Source: Humulus lupulus (taxonomy: Eukaryota; Streptophyta; Magnoliopsida; Rosales; Cannabaceae). From it: a DNA stretch of 64,000 bases. The position numbers and the translations under genes were made by a program. This document shows, in pieces, positions 58,248 to 64,000 of the stretch; the stretch's first letter is position 1; the number at the start of each line of letters is the position of its first letter. The notes beneath the pieces are model-generated. The model had not been told where the DNA came from. It did no database searches and saw nothing but the letters and a program-made list of their open reading frames with translations. The stretch is from NCBI RefSeq assembly GCF_963169125.1, contig NC_084794.1:225863409-225927408 (forward strand), in the 5' to 3' direction.

Positions 58248-58330
58248 TGTGGCTGAGACTTTCTCCTTAAGGGGGTTATTTGGTTGTATTTGTTTGTGAT
58301 TAATAAAGTCTTCTTTCTTGATCAAAAAAA

Positions 58331-58346
58331 GAAAAAGAAGTTTGCC
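58331..58346. repeat. LINE 2 target-site duplication (right)
   Basis: GAAAAAGAAGTTTGCC, identical to 53466-53481, directly after the A-rich tail. Confidence 0.95.
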
Positions 58347-59854
58347 TTGAGAATAACACAGTCGGAAGCCTTCCTTAGGGGGACACAAGCAATGGTGCCG
58401 CGAGGCCCTTTCCATGCTACCTCGGTGCTAACTAATAATGGAGACCATGGGACTTATTGTCATAACTCCCTCTCCCACTCACTATTTTAGAATATGTGTT
58501 TTCTCAAAACATCCTATGCTTTTTAATTGGTTGTAAAAATAAAGTGATCTATTTTTACCAAATGATATTCTAATAATTACTAATCAAATTAAGCAAAAAT
58601 AAAAATATAGAACTATGCCCTAATTAGTTCAATTTTATTTTGCTATAATTACTAAGAATACCATTTATAATTTAATAAAACAATTTTATTAAATACTAGA
58701 AATTAAACAACTTTTAAAATCTATTTCCGCTCTTGAACTAGTTAAAAAACTAGATTTATTATTATATGGACCAGTATATAATCACATAGGACAATCCTAA
58801 GGCATGTTTCTACTCATATGAGATGCATGCACAATTTTAAATAATGTGTGGTTTATATGTATGGCATGTCAAAAAATGCATGATAAAGTATTAAACAATT
58901 TAATCACATTCAAACATTTAAATAAATAAATACTAACTAAATAAATGCGGGTCGGGTGTCTTAGGTATTTCTAGAAAAATTACAACACTTGCAAAAATAT
59001 ACACAAAAAATGTAAGAAACTAAATAAGACCTAAAGAGATCTCTATCTTTAACTTTGGGTCTTCACAAGTAGTCTTGATCCATTAAGCCACTTATCAATT
59101 TAATTTTGAATTAAAATAAATTTTAATTATCTTAAACAAATTTTAAGAATAATTAACTTGGGCTTCAATGCCCGATAAGTTATAAGGCCCAGTTTTGAAT
59201 TTGGGCTCATACAATTAATTCAAAATAAAATAATTTTAATTATGGGTTAACTTAATTAAGCCCATAATTTAAATGGATAATTTTTGCATGCATGCTCTAG
59301 GGTTTAAAACCCTAGGGGCGGCTGCATAGGATGGCTCGGTATGGGGCACGGCTGGGGCGCACGGTGGTTGCTGGGTGCGACACACAGGGGCGCGCTGCTG
59401 GGTGCAACAACAGCAGGCGTAGGGGCGCGCATGCGTGCGGCTGGGCGAGGTGCAAGGGCGCACTGTCGAGGTCGCAGGGACGCGCACGCGAGGTGCACAG
59501 GGGCGCGACCACTTGGTTGGGCGTGGTGCGCATGGCGCACTGGGCAGGCAGCACGCAGGGGCTGGGCACGCATGCGGCTGGGTGAGGCTCAGGCTTCGGG
59601 GCTCGGACCTTACAGAATTTTTCAAATAATTTTAACGCAGCAAATTAAAATTACAAAAATTCCTATGCCCCGAAATGGCTTACATTTTCATCTAGAATTT
59701 CAAGAACATTTTCTAAACCCAAAACACCATATAATTAACGACCCTTAAGAAAAAACTATAATCATACATACATCCATCCATTCACATATATTACAATAAC
59801 ATAAGAATGCATATTATGCCCACACAATAATTAATGTATGCAGAGATTAATGAC
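58347..59854 (-). other. Copia D leader, outer part, with a GC-rich island
   Basis: Non-coding between the LINE and the primer site. It is AT-rich except for 59303-59620, which is very GC-rich with GCGCGC and GGGCGCG words and gives open frames on both strands by composition. A CCCATAATT / GGGCTTAATT motif pair lies beside the island. Confidence 0.6.
59303..59620 (-). repeat. GC-rich island with irregular short repeats
   Basis: CTGGGTGCG/ACAGGGGCGCG/GGTGCACAGGGGCGCG-type words recur. CpG is abundant although the element is old enough to carry other lesions. Frames of 60-135 codons exist on both strands with no domain, so no gene is called. Confidence 0.7.
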
Positions 59855-59867
59855 CGCTCTGGTACCA
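59855..59867 (-). promoter_or_regulatory. Copia D primer-binding site (initiator-Met tRNA type)
   Basis: TGGTACCAGAGCG on the minus strand, 2 bases inside the LTR end. It is identical to the primer site of the gypsy element at 22511-22523. Confidence 0.85.
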
Positions 59868-59869
59868 AT

Positions 59870-60963
59870 TGTTAGGAATGAATTTCCTAATACGCAGCGG
59901 AATGGTGGTGGGGTTGGCCCAGTGTACAACAAAAATTTTGTAACATATTTAAACTACCTTTAAATATGTGGATCCATTAATATACATACATTAATCATAA
60001 GCAAGTTATGGATAGAATTCATACCTCTTGAAGCCTATCAAGTGTCCTTGCTATCTTTTTGTATTTAGAACGATCTTCCTATCCAAGCCGTTCCCAGGTA
60101 CTCACACCAAGATCTACCAAAGCATTCTCTACACCTCAAGAAGTGTGTGGGCACTTAGAGAATGAATTATAGTTTATTTGTGATTCTACTTGATGTACTC
60201 AACACATGAGATCAATAAAATAGGCCTGAGAATTGGTTCTTTATTTTTCAGGGAGAGAAAACTATCGTTCTATTTTTCACAGAGCGAATAGACTGAGTTG
60301 TCTCAGATCACTGAATATTTTCTGATTAGTCATACTTAAAAGAAAATATTCAAATTTAAAAAAATAAATCTGTAACCAACTTACAATTTACTTTTTAATT
60401 AATTAAATGAAAAAAATCCAAAAACTATTTTTTTTGAATTATCCATTAATTAATTAATTAAATAAATAAAAATAAAAATCATATCCCTGAAAATAGCAGT
60501 ACACACCACTGTGTGTGCACGTGTAGCATCCCTATTTTTAGGAATGTTGGTTTTTTCAATTTTTTATTTAATTATTTATTCAAACTACTTTGTGAGATAA
60601 GATCTAACAACCTGATAACTAATTCAAATTTAAATTAATTATCTTTTTAATTAATTATCAAATATAATTAATTATTTGAATAAATATTAATCTTTTAAAT
60701 TCAAATCCAATTTGAACTTATCAGATTATTATCTCACACTCAAATAAAAATATTTAATTAATTCTACCAATTAATTAAATCCAATATTTTCAAAAATAAA
60801 TATTTAATTCATTATAATTTCGAAAATTATAATTAATTAATTATTTAATTAAATTTCAAAATTAATTTAATTATTTAATATAATTTCAAAAATTATACAA
60901 TAATTAAATATTAATTAATTTTGTTAACTACAACTAATTTGTAATTAATTCATTAATCGCTAT
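59870..60963 (-). repeat. Copia D 5' LTR, 3' portion
   Basis: On the minus strand it ends CATTCCTAACA at 59870. It matches copia A's LTR in reverse (4757-5903), including CCACCACCATTCCG, the CTCATGTGTTGAGTACATC block near 60190 and the AT-rich core. It stops at CGCTATT, where the gypsy LTR begins. Confidence 0.85.
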
Positions 60964-61344
60964 TGTTATCCCAAAAATCAGAAGTGAATGACATGGCAGG
61001 CATTAATTACACGTGGCTGACACCTGGCAGAATCTGTGCTCGACTATCGACCAGGGGGATATTCGGTATCATGCGATCGGTTTCTTTATACGACCAGCCT
61101 GGTCGTATGCACATTATACGCGGAGGAAATCTTAGGCAGTTATGATGGAATCCGAGATTATCTCCCATGATTTCCTGAGTATCCGATTATTTAGGAAAGA
61201 ATATCTGTAACAAATCAATGTAAATCTTCCCTGAGCTTATAAATAGAAGAGGAGGGCTCAGGGAAGGGGATCTTTTTTTCTTCTCTTATTTTGAGACCAC
61301 TTGAGATTAGAGTAATCAAACTAGCTATATTGTATTGTTCTTCA
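60964..61344 (+). repeat. Gypsy 5' LTR (about 381 bp)
   Basis: It starts TGTTATCCC and has TATAAATAG at 61239. The end is placed at the CA at 61343-61344. No standard primer site follows, so the right boundary is provisional. Confidence 0.55.
61239..61247 (+). promoter_or_regulatory. TATA box of the gypsy LTR
   Basis: TATAAATAG precedes a GA-rich leader and the gag frame by about 110 bases. Confidence 0.65.
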
Positions 61345-61351
61345 GAAGTGG

Positions 61352-62838
61352 GTGAAACTCATTGAACCCGAGTTCTTTGAGGAGGAAATGGATGACGCAA
61401 CGCTGAAGAGCACTCTAGGGCCGCTGCACGAAGAGCTGGCCAGTTTGAGGGCCAGACAAGAAAGTGCTGCCGAAATCATGGCGCGGCAGCAACAAGAAAT
61501 TGAACGGCAGCGCGTGGAGTTGAGTGAAAGGCAGGCGGAGATGGACCGTCGCCAGAGCGAGGCCATGGCAGCCCTCGAGGCAGCCTTACAACTAGCTAGG
61601 AATCAGGCTGCACCTACCTCGCAACCTGATCAACCTGCGAATGGGCCACCCCACAGGGGTCCCAATCCTAGCCCGCCTATCCAACCCTCGAGTCCACAAA
61701 GGCCCGAGCAGCCACCAGCGCCTCAGGACGATGTCCCACTAGGCGACCTTGAGGCACACCCTCCATCCGAAGCTGGTCACGGCAACCCCCCGCAGCAGAG
61801 GCAGAATAGGACCGGGCAGCAGCCTCGCAGTCCTAGACGCCATAGGGGCGACGAGCCAAATCCTCCGAGCAGAGGACAGCATCATCCTGGCAACAGGAAG
61901 AACTCAGAGTTAGGCTCTGCGGTCCGAGGCCCCCCACGGCATGATAATGCACGGGGACCTAACGACCGACGCAGACCACCCTCTAACGCTCGGGAGTTTC
62001 CAGCCCGGGAGGGAAATCGAGGGAATAGTCGATCCCACCATAGCCAATCAAGATTCAGAGATGGCCATGGTTATAATGAGGCCAACTCAGGAAAAGGGAA
62101 TGTCGGTCGGAGGAATGAAGAAAGAGGTGGAGGCAGGAGCCAGCCACCTCAAGATGACCAACCCGACAGACGGGATGCTGGGGGGCAGCCCAAACAAAAT
62201 AATGTCTTCGACCGGCTCGGAGCTAGCGAGCAACAGAGGAGAGACGAGGACTTGAGAGATGTACTCAACGATCGCCATGAACGGCACGGTGAGTACGCCC
62301 CCCCAGCACCAGAGCCCACGGCGATTCCTAGCGCCGTGCAGGCCCAGATAGATGCTCTCAACCAGGCAGTACAGCAACTGGTCGGGGGAAGAAAATCTTA
62401 CATCGATCACGATAGGAGAAAAGGCACTCCTTTCGTTCAGAGGATAGCTATGGCAGAAACTCCTAGCAATTTCAAAATGCCTACGCTTCCAAACTTTGAT
62501 GGGTATGGTGACTCGGTATCTCACGTCAACAAGTTTGAGATACAAATGGACATTCAGAAAGTGTCCGAAGACGCTCGGTGCAGAATCTTCCCTACAACAT
62601 TTTCTGATGCCGCACAGGAGTGGTTTTTTAAATACCCTCCTGCAAGTATAGTTTCCTGGGAAATGTTCGTAAAGGAGTTCTACGGACAGTTCTACGCGGG
62701 TCGTGTGCACCCGACTGAGGCAAACCAGCTGGTCGAAATACACCAGCAGGATGGGGAGCCACTGAAAGACTACGTCCAGCACTTCATGCGAGCAGCTGCT
62801 GAAGCAAAGACAGTGGGAGACGAAGGAAAAATAATGGC
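61352..62838 (+). pseudogene. Gypsy gag, open for about 495 codons, cut by an LTR
   Basis: The frame is open without a stop from 61352 to the insertion at 62838. The true start may be the ATG at 61388 (MDDATLKSTLG). Residues about 15-90 are rich in E, Q, R and A with a coiled-coil look. Residues 90-310 are a P/Q/R/G-rich, probably disordered region. From about residue 330 comes a Retrotrans_gag domain: IAMAETPSNFKMPTLPNFDG, VNKFEIQM, AAQEWFFKYPP and VKEFYGQFY. The reading after GKIMAV is LTR sequence, not gag. Gag would assemble the particle. The frame is notable for lacking internal lesions. Confidence 0.85.
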
Positions 62839-64000
62839 TGTAACGACCCAATTTCGCTAATAAGGCTTAAGGGCCTTGATTAGCGTGCCAGGAGGGCATA
62901 ATGGAATTTATGTGTGATTTTATGAGTTTAATTCATGGTTATGATTTAAAGCATGTTATATGACTAATTGAACATTGAGGTGCATGACTACGTGGTTAGT
63001 ATGCATGTTAGGTGAAATAATTATGCATGTGGACCCCGTTTGCATGATAGGGGTAAATTGGTAATTTTAGCCAGCTGAGGGCATATATGTGATAATTGTA
63101 TTCTGTGAATTGTACCACGTGAGTGTGGTGTTATTATTGTGATGCACGTGCCGAGACGGTCCTAGAGAGCAAATTAGCTTAAAAGTCACAACGGGATTTC
63201 GTACCCGGCTCGGGAGGAGCCTAGGGGTACCTCGGGAATTTTATGGTTAAGTAGAGAATTAGCGGTTAATGGTTATTGGTGATTTAGTAACTTGGGTAAC
63301 CATTAGTTACTGCTGTGGGTAACAAGTTTAGTTGGAAAATGGTAGAATTGAAATAGTAGTGAAAGGACTAGAGTACCCTTGAGGAATTAGTTGAGAAAGG
63401 ATCATTTGGAGGGGTAGCATGGTCATTTGGCAAGGGTAATAGGCAATTCTCAGCTGGGTTTTAGTGGGTCACGGTTTGGGTATTTAGGGTCATTTGATGC
63501 CTTGATAAAATTGGAAGAGAAGAGAAGAAAGGAGAAGAGGTGTAGATGGGGCTGAAGTTTTGAGACCTAGGAGGAGATTCAAAGGGATTTGAGGAACCAA
63601 AAACCAGATTTGAGCTAGGACTACTCAAGGTAAGATTTATATTCTGTTATTTCTTGGGTTCAAGGTTGATTTCTCAAAGTTTTAGTGTGGAATTTAAAGA
63701 TAGGATGGTTGGTTTAAAGTTTGAGGAATTTGAAACTCTAGATGAGATTTTTAAGTGTGATTGTGTTGTTTAAACCATCCTAATGTTGTGATTATTAATT
63801 GGTTTTGAATTGGGAGCTTTGGGATGGCTTAAGGTGAGGTTTTAAGCTTGAAAATGGTGGGTTTTTCTGGGTTCGAAGGGTCGGGCCGCGGCATGGTTCT
63901 GGGAGGGCCGCGGCCCTTGAAGGCTAAGATGCGCTGAGGATGGAGGGCGGGCCGCGGCATGGTCCTTGTAGGGCCGCGGCCCTTACCTGTTTCTGGGCAT
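62839..64000 (+). repeat. Tekay-type gypsy LTR, 5' part (runs off the window)
   Basis: It starts TGTAACGACCC right where gag breaks (possible duplication ATGGC before it) and has the family block TTGATTAGCGTGCCAGGAGG. From about 63780 it matches the solo LTR at 46850-47060 closely, including the GGGCCGCGGCATGG cassette. The rest of the element lies beyond the window. Confidence 0.9.

Larger units (their letters stand above)
53482..58330 (+). mobile_element. L1-type LINE, copy 2, full length
   Basis: It is bounded by an exact 16-bp duplication. ORF1 starts 32 bases in, ORF2 overlaps the ORF1 end, and a short 3' UTR closes with a short A-rich tail. The element is opposite in orientation to the copia leader that it entered. 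It is the same family as copy 1 at 6500-11318. Confidence 0.96.
50731..60963 (-). mobile_element. Ty1/copia retrotransposon D, 3'-truncated, with LINE 2 inside
   Basis: On the minus strand: part of a 5' LTR, primer site, a leader of about 1.9 kb interrupted by a LINE, gag, protease, integrase and the first half of RT. RT stops near the position where copia A (left edge, opposite strand) also changes frame. The rest of pol and the 3' LTR are missing. The 5' LTR is cut at 60963/60964 by a gypsy insertion. Confidence 0.9.
60964..62838 (+). mobile_element. Gypsy 5' LTR and gag, interrupted
   Basis: The TG at 60964 coincides with the loss of copia LTR homology, fixing the left end (possible duplication GCTAT at 60959-60963). 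The element is itself cut at 62838/62839 by a Tekay-type LTR. Pol and the 3' LTR are outside the window or lost. Confidence 0.8.

Noticed and set aside
59269..59748. Several overlapping frames of 60-135 codons in GC-rich DNA
   Set aside because: Frames are open on both strands because of high GC. The peptides are low-complexity and sit in a copia leader.
61342..62851. Minus-strand frames up to 254 codons opposite gypsy gag
   Set aside because: The + strand carries a recognisable gag domain. The antisense frames have no motif and end at the same insertion.

Overview
This window is plant nuclear DNA made almost entirely of transposable elements, nested inside one another. I found no host protein-coding gene that I would defend, and no rRNA, tRNA, CRISPR array or prokaryotic feature. 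The evidence for a plant is plant-type Ty1/copia and Ty3/gypsy (Tekay/Del-like chromovirus) polyproteins, plant L1-type LINEs with a DUF4283/CCHC ORF1, MuDR-like, hAT-like and CACTA-like DNA transposon pieces, primer sites matching plant initiator-Met tRNA, and an AT-rich background. The repeat mix suggests a dicot. I cannot name a species from the sequence alone.

Layout. 1-5903: 5'-truncated copia element on the + strand (gag-like start, decayed pol, long 3' LTR). 6079-12105: a related copia LTR split by LINE copy 1 (about 6500-11318). 12328-14678: gypsy LTR with a 54-bp GC-rich minisatellite and a poly-G run, then a gag broken off by an LTR starting at 14679. 15208-25237: complete Tekay-like gypsy element on the minus strand with both LTRs, PBS, PPT and matching 5-bp target duplications. 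25243-28528: fragments of several LTR elements plus a CACTA-like terminus that folds on itself. 28529-31258: minus-strand gypsy 5' half. 31259-34500: two + strand LTR pieces, one carrying a hAT MITE with 8-bp duplications. 34501-41968: + strand gypsy pol and a 3.9-kb 3' LTR. 41969-45240: AT-rich DNA with one short copia LTR. 45250-45779: Mutator-like MITE with 9-bp duplications. 45887-48207: gypsy solo LTR with 5-bp duplications. 48583-50660: 5' part of a MuDR-like element. 50731-60963: minus-strand copia of the same family as the one at the left edge, with LINE copy 2 (53482-58330, 16-bp duplications) in its leader. 60964-62838: gypsy 5' LTR and gag inserted in that copia LTR. 62839-64000: start of a Tekay-like LTR inserted in that gag.

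The genes work together only as retroelement life cycles (gag particle, protease, reverse transcriptase/RNase H and integrase for LTR elements; ORF1p and endonuclease/RT for LINEs). Nearly every coding region has stops or frameshifts. The most intact are LINE copy 1 (four nonsense codons, no frameshift seen) and the 15.2-25.2 kb gypsy element (nine nonsense codons, no frameshift seen). Insertion order can be read in several places, for example copia LTR, then gypsy at 60964, then Tekay LTR at 62839.

I did not find a convincing new biological system. The observations most worth follow-up are structural: hairpin-forming LTR repeats, a GC-rich cassette at a fixed offset in otherwise AT-rich LTRs, a CAG-to-TAG-biased decay pattern, and a possible captured exon/intron fragment in the left copia element.
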